NCBI GenBank assembly: GCA_028283655.1
Contig: JAPWKE010000003.1
Location: forward strand, 3,286,001 to 3,350,000
DNA: 64,000 nt
Source: Acidobacteriaceae bacterium
Lineage (GTDB): Bacteria > Acidobacteriota > Terriglobia > Terriglobales > Acidobacteriaceae
Direction: 5' to 3'
Positions 20,358-32,275 of this stretch are shown one piece after another. The first letter of the stretch is position 1, and the number at the start of each line of letters is the position of its first letter. Under the pieces are notes generated by a model, which made no database searches, had not been told where the DNA came from, and was given only the letters and a program-made list of their open reading frames with translations. Both the position numbers and the translations under genes were made by a program.

Positions 20358-20582
20358 CTATTCTCGGGTAAGGTCTTTTGATTTGAGTTCTTGCCAAGCG
20401 CTCTCAATGGACACGTCTGCGAGGAGGGTGTCGCGGTCGACGGTGTAGTCACCCTTACCGGAGTAGTTGAGGCTGAGGAACCGGGCGAGCCCGCCCAAAC
20501 CGTACTCGCGACGGATGAGTTCGAACGTGCTCTTTTGGAACTGTTCGTCCGTCATGTCCGGCATCATCGTGTGAGTCGCCAT
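20358..20582 (-). CDS. Small protein paired with PIN toxin, putative antitoxin
   Basis: 74 residues: MATHTMMPDMTDEQFQKST, then LIRREYGLGGLARFLSLNYSGKG and a Glu/Asp-rich end. No named antitoxin family was recognised. It overlaps the upstream PIN-domain gene by 19 bp and ends just before the gyrA-like repeat, so the two are translated from one message. That coupling, its small size and its acidic character suggest a partner or antitoxin. Gene order would be toxin first, unlike classic vapBC. No DNA-binding ribbon-helix-helix or AbrB motif is obvious. Confidence 0.6.
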   Translation of the reverse strand: MATHTMMPDMTDEQFQKSTFELIRREYGLGGLARFLSLNYSGKGDYTVDRDTLLADVSIESAWQELKSKDLTRE

Positions 20583-21022
20583 GGGCGTCTCCTTCGCAAC
20601 CAGTCTATCGGATTCAATACGGGGACGGTTGGGTTTCCTTCACCGCGAGCAGCGCGGCTGAGGAAGCGGTCGTCAACCGTGAGCAATGCATCCACCTTGG
20701 CCTGCTCTGCAATCGCCAGGTGAAGCGAGTCCATGGCGCCATAACCGAGGCTTTCGAGATTCTGTGCTCGACGGAATGTGGCTTCTGTTGGGAGGACATA
20801 TTCGCTGGCGAAGGTGAGGAAGTCGAGCGCGGCCTGCCGCTGGACTGGGTTGCGTTTGCGTTCGAGCTCGAACTTGATTGCAGAGCTGGCGATCCAACGA
20901 ATGTGTCCCAGACTTACTGCATCCAAAACGCCGAAGATCGCTTCCAGCTCTTCGCGGATGCGAGGCTGAGAGCGATCATCGGTGAGTCTGTTGAGAGCGC
21001 AGGTGTCGAGGTAAATGTTCAT
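20564..21022 (-). CDS. PIN-domain ribonuclease, VapC-like toxin
   Basis: 152 residues. The acidic residues expected of a PIN nuclease are present: D6 in MNIYLDTCALNRL, E52/E54 in KFELERKR, D98 in YGAMDSLHLA, and D117 in LLTVDDRF. PIN toxins cut RNA (tRNA, rRNA or mRNA) using Mg2+ held by these acids. It begins 30 bp downstream of the gyrA stop on the same strand and overlaps the small gene that follows. The pair lies exactly between the two copies of the gyrA 3' end, which suggests it arrived as a unit. Confidence 0.8.
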   Translation of the reverse strand: MNIYLDTCALNRLTDDRSQPRIREELEAIFGVLDAVSLGHIRWIASSAIKFELERKRNPVQRQAALDFLTFASEYVLPTEATFRRAQNLESLGYGAMDSLHLAIAEQAKVDALLTVDDRFLSRAARGEGNPTVPVLNPIDWLRRRRPWRLTR

Positions 21023-21052
21023 ACGTCGTGACCTGCGCCTCTGTAGTTGGAG

Positions 21053-24013
<2,961 letters not shown>

Positions 24014-24051
24014 GTTCAGTGTTGATTATACGAGTTTGGGGCGAAGAAAGA

Positions 24052-24074
24052 GCGTCCGCAGAGTGTGCGGACGC
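24052..24074 (-). terminator. Hairpin between the GloVer gene and gyrA
   Basis: Perfect 9-bp stem, GCGTCCGCA with its complement, loop GAGTG, followed on the minus strand by TCTTTCTTC. It lies 22 bp after the GloVer stop and before the gyrA start. Confidence 0.6.
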
Positions 24075-24096
24075 CCTTTGTTTGGTGCTGCTTGGG

Positions 24097-25536
24097 TTAT
24101 TGGACGGTAAGGGTCGTGGAGTTCGACTCTGTGCCGCCGCAAGTGAGGGACAGGGTGTACGTTCCCGGTGTGGCGGGGGCTGTGAGCGGGATCGTAGAGG
24201 ACGTCGGGCTGCCGACGACAGCATCGAGCAAGGTGTAGACGCCGGTGCTGCTAGTCACGCTGGCAAAGCAGCTTTCCATCGTAGCGCTGTAGGCGTTGCT
24301 AACGGTGAAGGTCAGCGGGAATAAGAAGCCCGCGACGATGCTGGCAGGGGGTGCGATGACGATGGGAGCAGCGAGGGCAGGAGTAGGCGTCAGATTGTAA
24401 ATCGTGCCGCCGCCGGTGCTGCCTCCCGCGTATGTCGTGCCGTAGAAGTTACCGTCGCTGCCCTGGAGCAGGCCTCCGACAGCAGAGGCGCCGTCGGTCT
24501 GCGTGGTGCCCGAAAGAGCTCCGCCGGTGAACTGGTGAAGAACGGAAAATCCTGACCCGTCCTGCCCCAACCGCTCCACCAAGCCAAGGCCGTTGCTTCC
24601 GCCAGCAGACGAGGCACCATAGAGGTTTCCATCGCTGGCCAGCAGGAGCGAGCCAAACACTTCCACAGGGCCGGTAGAGCTTGTGTTGGCGTAAATCGTG
24701 GAGAGGGTTGTGGCATCGGGACTGAGACGGTAGTAGCTGTCAATATTCGTGGTGGTGGTGGACGCCGAGCCATAAAACCCGCCGTCGGAGCCTTCCACCA
24801 GACCGTTCGCATAGGAGTAGAGGACCGGTTGAGTTGAACCGCCGAAGGAATGTTGCACGGTATAGGTCGCGGTTGCGGGGCTGTAGTTATAGATAATGCC
24901 GTAACCGGAAGCTCCACCGGTCAAAGTGGTTCCCAGGATCGCTCCGTTGGAAGCCTGCACGATGTCCGTGGCGGTGGGCGAAAGACCGTCGACCAGAGTG
25001 GTACCGGGAAGAGTGGTGCCGTTAAAGGAATGGAGCTGGGTGTAACCGGTTCCGTCAGGGTTGATTTTGAAGAGGGTTCCGCCCTTGCTGAGGCCGCCGG
25101 CAGAGGTTGTGGAGTAGAGGGTTCCGTCGCTGGTCTGAAGCAGACGTGTGGTGGGGTTTGCCCCGTCTATGAGTTGCGTGCCAGAGATAGCCGCGCCGGT
25201 AAAGGAATAGAGCACGCTATAACCGGTGCCATCGAGAGCGATTTTGAAGACCGTGCCGACGGAGTGAGCTCCACCGGCATCGGTCGTGCCATAGAGATAG
25301 CCATCCTTGCCTTGAATGAGTCCGACAGCGGGAACGGCACCGTCAACCTGCGAGGTGCCGGAGATGGCGGCGCCTGTGAAAGCGTGAAGCTGCGTATAGC
25401 TCGTTGTCGTAGCAATGAGGAGCGTACTGGTAGCGGAGGCCGCTGCATAACCGCTGGCAGCGTTGAAACTTGCGGTGAGGTCTGCCGTGTAGGGCCGGCA
25501 GCCAGCGTGGCAGATGGAGTGTAGTTCACCGAACAT
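24097..25536 (-). CDS. GloVer-repeat lipoprotein, 3' part in a shifted frame
   Basis: 479-codon open frame whose first 16 or so residues (MFGELHSICHAGCR) are not protein-like. From PYTADLTASFNAASGYAA it continues the sequence that the upstream frame (5' part) leaves at TPSATLAAG. It contains repeated QGKDGYLYGTTDAGG and GSDGNFYGTTYAGG units, the GloVer beta-propeller-like repeat, then an Ig-like module ending LTCGGTESNSTTLTVQ. It has no own Shine-Dalgarno or signal. It is best read as the C-terminal third of one long cell-surface protein separated by a 1-base deletion near 25492-25494. Confidence 0.75.
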   Translation of the reverse strand: MFGELHSICHAGCRPYTADLTASFNAASGYAAASATSTLLIATTTSYTQLHAFTGAAISGTSQVDGAVPAVGLIQGKDGYLYGTTDAGGAHSVGTVFKIALDGTGYSVLYSFTGAAISGTQLIDGANPTTRLLQTSDGTLYSTTSAGGLSKGGTLFKINPDGTGYTQLHSFNGTTLPGTTLVDGLSPTATDIVQASNGAILGTTLTGGASGYGIIYNYSPATATYTVQHSFGGSTQPVLYSYANGLVEGSDGGFYGSASTTTTNIDSYYRLSPDATTLSTIYANTSSTGPVEVFGSLLLASDGNLYGASSAGGSNGLGLVERLGQDGSGFSVLHQFTGGALSGTTQTDGASAVGGLLQGSDGNFYGTTYAGGSTGGGTIYNLTPTPALAAPIVIAPPASIVAGFLFPLTFTVSNAYSATMESCFASVTSSTGVYTLLDAVVGSPTSSTIPLTAPATPGTYTLSLTCGGTESNSTTLTVQ

Positions 25537-28534
25537 ATACCGGCGGCAATGGTGCAGGTGGTGGGCGAGAAGCTGCCACCGATGCTGCCCGCTGTGCCGA
25601 AAGTAACGACCGAGCCTTCGGCCGGGGAGCTGGCCGTAAGCGTCTGGGGCGTCGTGCTGCCGTAATCACTGGTGACGTTGCTGAGGAGCGCCGTGGTGGA
25701 GGTGATGATGTAGGCAGCACTGTTGACAGGGCTGTTGGTGTAGCCGGTGGCTACGGTGAGGGCCTTGATCGTCATAGATGAACTGACGGTCAGAGGGCTC
25801 GTGTAGACCAGAGAGCTGGTGGTCGGGGTAGAGCCGTCCACGGTGTAGTAGATGGTGGCTGGAGACGTGGCTGAAGTAATGCTCACGGTCTGAGGTCCCG
25901 TGTACGTTCCCGCAGCGAGAGAGAAGAGCGGGAGGGCGGCGGTTCCCTGAACCGTCAAGGGAGTGTTGGAGGATTCCTGACCGCCGCAGGTGAGCGAGAG
26001 GGTGTAGCTGCCCGAAGTGGAAGGTGCTGTCAGCGTGGTGTTGGTCGAGGTGGTGCTACCGGTGACAGCGCCGAGGTTGGTGAAGACGCCGGAGCTGCTC
26101 GTCACGCTGGCAAAGCAGGTTTTCAGCGTGGTGCTGTAAGCGTTCGACACGGTGGCGGTGAGGGAGAAGCTGGCTCCCGGGGTGACCACCGACGGTGCCG
26201 AGATGACCACGGGGGCAGAAAGCACCGGCACGGGCGCAATCTTGAAAATGTTTCCATCCTGAAGATGGGTTGTTCCGTAGAGGCTTCCATCCATGCCCTG
26301 AACGAGTCCCGCGTAAGGGAAATAGCCCTCGCCCGAGAAGGAGTGGATCGAGGTCATTGTGCCGGAGGGGGTCAACTGGAAGACGGTGCCCTCGGCGCCC
26401 GCGGCGCCCGCGCTGGTGGTTCCGTAAAAATTGCCATCCGAAGCGAGAAAGAGCGGAGCTACGGAACCAGCTCCTATGTTTGTCCCCTGAGTGGGAGGGA
26501 TGGAAGTGAAGACGCCAGCAGTTGTGATCTTGTAGACCGTGCTGACAGAGGTCGTTCCTCCCGAACTGAGGGTTCCGTAGAGGCTTCCGTCCGCACCCTG
26601 AATGAGCGCCGACCAGATTTCGTTCCCGTCCGTGCCGATGAAGGAATGGAGGAGGGTGAAGGTGCCGGTGGGGGTGATTTTGAAGACGGTACCGTCGCCG
26701 TTCTCGCCGCCCTGATAGGTGGTTCCGCAGAAATTGCCTTCGGAGGCCTGGAGAAGTTCAGCCATGGGGATTGAACCGTCCGTGCCGGTGAAGGAGTGAA
26801 GGAGGGTGAAAGCTCCCGAGGAGGTGATCTTGAAGACGGTGCCGTCGCCGTTCGCGCCGCCCTTTTCGGCTGTTCCGTAGAAGCTGCCGTCCGAACCCTG
26901 TACGACACCGCCATAAAGCGTGACACCTTCCGAGCCATCGGAAGCGAAGTCATGGAGGACGGAGAAGACTCCTGCGGGAGTCATTTTGAAGACGGTGCCG
27001 TATAGGTATCCGTCTTCCGAAGTGGTTCCGTAGAAGTTTCCGTCCGCGGCCTGGATGAGTCCGTCATAGGGCTGGATGCCATCTGTTGTACCGAGGGAGT
27101 GGAGCAGCGTGTAGTTATAGGAAGGGGTGAGGGTCAGGGTGCTGTAGGCGAGCTCAGAGTTGGCGCTTCCGTCGAAGCGCGCGGCCAGGGCATTCGTGTA
27201 GGTTCCGACAGCGAGCGAGCCAGTGGGAATGTAGCTGACCGAGCAGGAGCCTGCCGTAATGGTGCACTTGGTGGGAGAGAAGGTTCCGTCAATCGAACCA
27301 TCGTCGCCGAAGGTGACAACATAACCATCAATGCTTGAAGTCGCAGTAATCGTTACGGGAGTCGTCGTGCCGGCACCCACGGTGATGGAGCTAAGCGAAA
27401 CGGCGGGCAGAGTGGGAGATGACGAGGTGATCGTAAAGATGCCAGAAGTTACGCCACTGACGAGACGCGACCTAACGATGGCGACAGCGTTGAGTGTCGT
27501 GCTGGCACTGAGGGTGATCGGCCCGGAGTAGATCGAAGAGCTTGCCGTGGGCGTGGTGCCATCGGTGGTGTAGTAGATGACCGCTGCGGGATTGCTGTCT
27601 GTGATGCCAACGGTCTGCGCGGCGGTGAAGGTGCCGCCCGCGGGAGAAAAGACCGGAGTGCTGGGCAGCTGCAGAATCGGCAGTGACCAGTCAATGGGCG
27701 CGGCGCTATCGTTGGGCAGGAAGGCCGGGGTTGCGGGCTGGCGAGCGAAGAGCGCCGCTACATTGTTGGTCGGCGTGTTGAAGATGTCGACTAGAGCCTG
27801 GATCGTGTCGGCAGGAGCGTTTTGCGCGGTGCCCTGGGCAAGGGTGAAGAAGGTGCCGCAGGGTTGGTCGGAAGCAATGCTGCCGGTGGAGTTCACGCAT
27901 GTCTGCACGATGTTGGCGAGGGTGCGGAGATCGTTGGAGGAGGCGTCGTAGCCTGTGGGCAGCGCTGCACCGGGGGCGGTGCCGGTGTTGATGTTGGCGT
28001 ACTCCGTGACGGTTGTGAAGGCGTTGGTCAGCGCGCTTAGATCGGTCGCGCCGATGTGGTCATAGTCGGCGATGTAGCCTTTGAGACCGCGGACCGTAGC
28101 TACGGTGGTGACCTCGTTCATGAGAACAAAGTAGTTGGTCGTAGCGAGCGAACTGCATGCGCCGACTGCGGCGAGGCTGGTCTGGACAGCGTTATTGGCG
28201 AGTGCGCCAGAGTCACCGCCGACGGCAGCGAGGTAGACGAGCGTATTCGGCGTCGGGCAGCTGTAGTCGCCGGAGTAGTTGAAGTTACCGTTGCTGTCGG
28301 TGGTGACGGTAGTGGTCAGCAGGTCGGTGGATGCGCCTGCGACGATGGATTCATTCACAGCATAAAGGTGGATGACTGAGCCGAAGATCGGCTGCTCGCC
28401 GCCGTAGAGCTTGCCTGCTAGCGCGATGCGTGAGGTGGTGGCCGGGGAAACATGAGAGGCCGTGCAGCCGCTGAGTAAGAACGCTATGGGAGAAAGGGAA
28501 AGCAGGATAGGGCAAGGCGGCGTGCGGTGCTCAC
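25167..28534 (-). CDS. GloVer-repeat lipoprotein, 5' part (frameshifted)
   Basis: Very long surface protein. A lipobox IAFLLSGC marks a lipoprotein. A large unknown domain follows (KLYGGEQPIFGSVIHLYAVNES), then chitobiase-like Ig modules (PTASSSIYSGPITLS and similar), then seven or more GloVer units of the form GSDGSFYGTAEKGG with GTVFKIT. The best start is the GTG at 28534 after AGGAGAT, but that frame hits a stop after 16 codons. One extra C at 28510-28512 would join it to the lipobox frame as MSTARRLAPILLSLSP. A second break near 25493 leads to the 3' part; after it this frame runs only through an unnatural Arg/Pro/Ser-rich tail to 25167. Function unknown; probably adhesion or polymer contact. 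Confidence 0.75.
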
Positions 28535-28578
28535 GATGGATCTCCTGAGATCGGAAGTTTATGCGATGTACGAGAAAA

Positions 28579-28606
28579 AACGGGACAGGCCGGAGCCTGT
28601 CCCGTT
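28579..28606 (-). terminator. Intrinsic terminator downstream of the TonB receptor
   Basis: Perfect 12-bp stem, AACGGGACAGGC with its complement, loop CGGA, followed by TTTTTT on the minus strand. It is 27 bp after the receptor stop codon and precedes the GloVer gene start. Confidence 0.9.
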
Positions 28607-28632
28607 CGGCAAATGCCAAAAGTTGAAGTTGG

Positions 28633-31600
28633 TTAGAAGAGGAACTTCGCCGAAAGCTGAAGAATTCGGGGGTTGTTGCTGAAGACCTTTTCAGGATGAT
28701 TGAAGGCAGCGTTACCGACAGTGACGTACTCGAGCCCGGTGTAGCTGTAAGCGTTCACGTCATCGACCGAACCCGGCAGGTACTGGGCGTGGTTGAGAGC
28801 ATTGAAAGCCTGAGCACCAAACTCGATGGTGTAGTGGTCATAAGCCGTGAAGCGCTTGAACGCTGACAGATCGAGGTTGTTGGTGGGACGTCCTGGCATG
28901 GTGTTACGGCCAGAATTCGGCATAGCACCGCCGCCCGCCTGGATGTAGTAGGCATTGGGGTTATCAGCCGTATAGCCGGTCGTGTTGCCGTTCACGTCAG
29001 TGATAGCGGTAACCGTAGAACCGGTTCCCTTTACACCGTTGGGGTTGATGATCGTACGTCCAACGTAGGCGCCATCACCAGTGAGCAGGCCGTTGCTGCC
29101 GCCGAGAACGGTGGCGTACTCAGGAGACTCATAGGTGTAGATGGGCGATACGACCCAGTTGCCGACGAGGTTCTTCAGCATCCAGTTGGCGTTGTCATGG
29201 AAAGGCTGGATCTTGTAGTTGGCTTCGAGGGTTAAGCGGTGGGTGTGGTCAAGCGCAGAACGGCTGTACTCAGAGCGCATGTCGCGGGGGTTCTGAGGAC
29301 GGCGGGGTGTCAGCGTGGTGGAGAACACTTCAGCGGTTGAGTCGTCCATTGCCTTGGAGAAGGTGTACGACGCATTCAATTGAAGGCCATGGATGCGGCC
29401 CTTCACATTGGCAAGCAGGCCGTTATAGTTTGAGCTGCCCCATGGCTGGTAGGAAGTAATGACGCTGGTATATCCAGCTGCAAGGAAGTCAGGACGGATG
29501 TTCGACTGAGCATTGATAGCAGCAAGTGTTGTCGCCGCCGTGCCCTTGCCGTTAATGGCAGCGCCATTGACAAAGGTGGGAAGGTAGTTCGCCGTGGTCG
29601 TGCGAGGCTGAATGTTGAGCTGATCCTGCACGGGGAGATGGATGCCGCGGTTGCCCACGTATCCGATCATTGCCGTTACGCCCTTGCTGATCTCACGCTC
29701 GATGGTAAGCGTGTAGTTCTCCGAGTAAGGAACAACCTGGTTAGGAACAAAAGCCGAGGTTGCAGCAATGGCGTCTGCAGGCGAAAGGACAGTTACGCCT
29801 GAACCATTTCCGGGAGGAAGGCCGCCGTTCGCGAGGAAGTTCGGATCACCGTAGTTAACGCTCGAGGAGGCCTGACCTACATCCTGCGTCGAGGAATACT
29901 GCGGAGGGAAAGAAAGGGTTCCCAGGTTATCGAAGAGGGTGTCATACGCGATGCCGTAGCCAAAGCGGATGGAGGTCTTGTTGTCCGGTGCGTACTCGAT
30001 GCCGAGACGAGGTGCCCAGCTCACATAAGACGGCTGAGGAGCGCCAATGGTGAGGACCGAGGTAGAAGCACCGGAATTGAGGGCCTGAGCACGCTCACCG
30101 ACGGGGACCGAGGTGAACTCATAACGAACACCGAAGTTCAACGTGAGCTTGTCGGTGGCGCGCCATGTGTCGTTTGCATAGCCGTAGAGCTGCGTCTGGT
30201 CGCCGTAATAGGTCTGGTTACCTGTCGAGCGTTCGCCAACACCGTTTGCATCCGGAGCGTAATCGTGGAGGAAGTCGCTCAGGAGCGAGTATTCATAGTC
30301 ACCGCGAGCGCGTTGCGTGAATCCCTGCGGCGAGATGTACTTACGACCATCGAAGCCAAAGGCCATCGTGTGACGGCCGTGTGTGTAATGGACGTTGTCC
30401 GTGATCTGGTAAAGGTTTTGAATGGTGAATTGAGGTGCGTTCGGGTCAGGACCATACTGAAGATAGCCCTGATCGAAGAACTGCAAGTTCGGGAACTGAT
30501 CAAGACCCGGGTAAGAGTAGTTACCGGAGTTGATCGTGTTCTCAAAGCGGTTGAAACCAATACGCGCTTCGTTGATCAGGTTCGGCGTGAAGTTGTGGTA
30601 TTCGGAGAGAGCCACGAGATGGTACTTGTACGGGGTGCTCTGCCAGAATGTCGGCAGATTTGCAGCGATATCTGTGGTGCCTTCCGTGTTGTACACGTAG
30701 CGGAGACGGAAGGAGTCCTTTGACGACATGGTGTAATCCGCGCTGGTGGTCAGCGTGTCCATGTTGGTGAAGTACGGTGAGTTGATGGGGAGCGATCCAA
30801 CAGGGATGGTCGCCTGTGACGTACCGGTATTGTTGCCGGAAGCGTCGGCATGACCGCTGCTGATGTTCAACGCGGCGGCACCGCAAGCGTTCAGAGTTGC
30901 GTCGCTAGCAAGATTTGTTGCAGCTTGCGTGTACTTCAAATACTGCGTGATGTTGTTCTGAGAAAAACCAGCAACGGTCGAAAGTCCCTGAATCATTTGC
31001 AAACCAGCTGCGGTCGGAGTGCAAATGTTATAGGACTCGTTCTGACCAATGGTGTTGCGCTCGTAATTCACAAAGAAGAAGAGCTTGTCCTTGAGAACCG
31101 GACCGCCGATCTGTCCGCCGTAACGATTGAAGTCGTAACGAGGCACGGCCGACTGCTTCACACCTTCAGAGACTTCAGCCGCATCGAGGTTGCGGTTGCG
31201 GAAGTACTCATACAGCTTGCCGTGAAACTTGTTTGTGCCCGAGAGAACGTTGGTGTTGAACTGACCACCGGAAGAGTGACCGAATTCAGGCGAGAACTGC
31301 GTGGTGATGAGCGTGAACTCACCGACAGCGTCGTTCGGAACGTAGACGAGGGGACCGGTGACAGACTTGTTGTTGTTGTCGATGCCTTCGATCGTGAAAT
31401 TGTTGTTACGCGGACGCTTACCACCGATAGACGGGCCAACACCGATGCCGATGCCACCGGTCGATCCAACACCGGGGGCGAGCAGCGAGGTATTCAAAAC
31501 GCCCTCGCCAGTGGAGGCGACGGGGAGCGTTGCCAACTCTTCAGGCTCAAAGGTCGTCGTGAGGTTCTGCGTGGTGGTGTCAAGAGCAACGCCAGAGTCG

Positions 31601-31953
31601 GTATCGACTTCTACGCTAGCGGTGCTGGAGCCTACACCCATTGCAACATCACGGGTCGCGCTGGTGTTGATCGTAACCGTCACGCCTTTGACCGTCGTGG
31701 TGGCAAAGCCAGAAGCTGAACTGGTGACGTCATACAAACCAGGCAGCAAATTCTCAGCGCGGTACTGCCCCTGAGCATTGGCGACCACACGGACAGTGAC
31801 GCCAGTGGCCTGACTGCGAACGCTCACGGCAGCGTTCGGAATAGCAGCCCCTGCGGGGTCCTTGACCGTACCGACCACGTTACCGCTGGTCATCTGGGCG
31901 TGAGCAGCAGCAGGGAGAAAGCCCTGAACAGCTCCGAAAATTGTTGGTACCAC
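28633..31953 (-). CDS. Oar-like TonB-dependent receptor with carboxypeptidase-like N-terminal domain
   Basis: 1106 residues from the only possible in-frame start, GTG 31953. After FLPAAAHAQ comes a carboxypeptidase regulatory-like domain (SGNVVGTVKDPAGAAIPNAAVSV). A plug-like region with GGKRPRNNNFTIEGIDNNNK and an outer-membrane barrel of many strands follow, ending with an aromatic residue (LSAKFLF). Acidobacteria use many such receptors for uptake of oligosaccharides and other polymers; the ligand is unknown. The signal peptide lacks its basic start here: a GTG at 32000 with a GGAGA site encodes MNRLF and would read into LVRWTFAATLVVPT if one base were added at 31984-31988. So the 5' end is probably misread or broken. 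Confidence 0.85.
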   Translation of the reverse strand: MVPTIFGAVQGFLPAAAHAQMTSGNVVGTVKDPAGAAIPNAAVSVRSQATGVTVRVVANAQGQYRAENLLPGLYDVTSSASGFATTTVKGVTVTINTSATRDVAMGVGSSTASVEVDTDSGVALDTTTQNLTTTFEPEELATLPVASTGEGVLNTSLLAPGVGSTGGIGIGVGPSIGGKRPRNNNFTIEGIDNNNKSVTGPLVYVPNDAVGEFTLITTQFSPEFGHSSGGQFNTNVLSGTNKFHGKLYEYFRNRNLDAAEVSEGVKQSAVPRYDFNRYGGQIGGPVLKDKLFFFVNYERNTIGQNESYNICTPTAAGLQMIQGLSTVAGFSQNNITQYLKYTQAATNLASDATLNACGAAALNISSGHADASGNNTGTSQATIPVGSLPINSPYFTNMDTLTTSADYTMSSKDSFRLRYVYNTEGTTDIAANLPTFWQSTPYKYHLVALSEYHNFTPNLINEARIGFNRFENTINSGNYSYPGLDQFPNLQFFDQGYLQYGPDPNAPQFTIQNLYQITDNVHYTHGRHTMAFGFDGRKYISPQGFTQRARGDYEYSLLSDFLHDYAPDANGVGERSTGNQTYYGDQTQLYGYANDTWRATDKLTLNFGVRYEFTSVPVGERAQALNSGASTSVLTIGAPQPSYVSWAPRLGIEYAPDNKTSIRFGYGIAYDTLFDNLGTLSFPPQYSSTQDVGQASSSVNYGDPNFLANGGLPPGNGSGVTVLSPADAIAATSAFVPNQVVPYSENYTLTIEREISKGVTAMIGYVGNRGIHLPVQDQLNIQPRTTTANYLPTFVNGAAINGKGTAATTLAAINAQSNIRPDFLAAGYTSVITSYQPWGSSNYNGLLANVKGRIHGLQLNASYTFSKAMDDSTAEVFSTTLTPRRPQNPRDMRSEYSRSALDHTHRLTLEANYKIQPFHDNANWMLKNLVGNWVVSPIYTYESPEYATVLGGSNGLLTGDGAYVGRTIINPNGVKGTGSTVTAITDVNGNTTGYTADNPNAYYIQAGGGAMPNSGRNTMPGRPTNNLDLSAFKRFTAYDHYTIEFGAQAFNALNHAQYLPGSVDDVNAYSYTGLEYVTVGNAAFNHPEKVFSNNPRILQLSAKFLF

Positions 31954-31999
31954 GAGAGTTGCAGCAAAGGTCCAGCGGACTAAGGAAAGAGACGATTCA

Positions 32000-32125
32000 C
32001 TAAGGGTCTCCGATTAGGGCTCCTGGCTTCTTGCCAGAAGACTTCCTATCGGAGAACGAGGCAACTCAAGTGCCAAAATGGGTCAGCCTGCTATCTTTCG
32101 ATAGCAGGCTGGGCTCCAAGAGCCC
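32000..32125 (-). promoter_or_regulatory. Structured 5' leader of the TonB receptor with masked ribosome site
   Basis: On the minus strand three stems lie before the GTG at 32000. A GGGCTC/GAGCCC stem at 32111-32125 comes first. Next is a perfect 12-bp stem with a GAAA tetraloop (32084-32111). Last, an outer helix CTCCGAT/ATCGGAG (32008-32014 with 32048-32054) encloses CTGGC/GCCAG (32023-32037). The 3' strand of the outer helix contains the GGAG ribosome-binding site, so folding would hide it. It matches no riboswitch class I can name. The rest of the region to 32275 is AT-rich promoter-like sequence. Confidence 0.5.
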
Positions 32126-32275
32126 GCTTGACAATGCTTTTGTAACGGAAATTTCTTTAAAAATTGCCATAAGGCGGTTTACCCCATCACAATCACTTCG
32201 ATTTTATAAATATCTATACATTTTTCGGTATCGATATTTCGGTCGAATATGTTTTTACATACTCAATACTTCACC

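Noticed and set aside
32008-32125. Cobalamin riboswitch before the TonB receptor
   Set aside because: AGCCAGGAGCCC resembles a B12 box only partly; the core consensus and GCC boxes are not seen.
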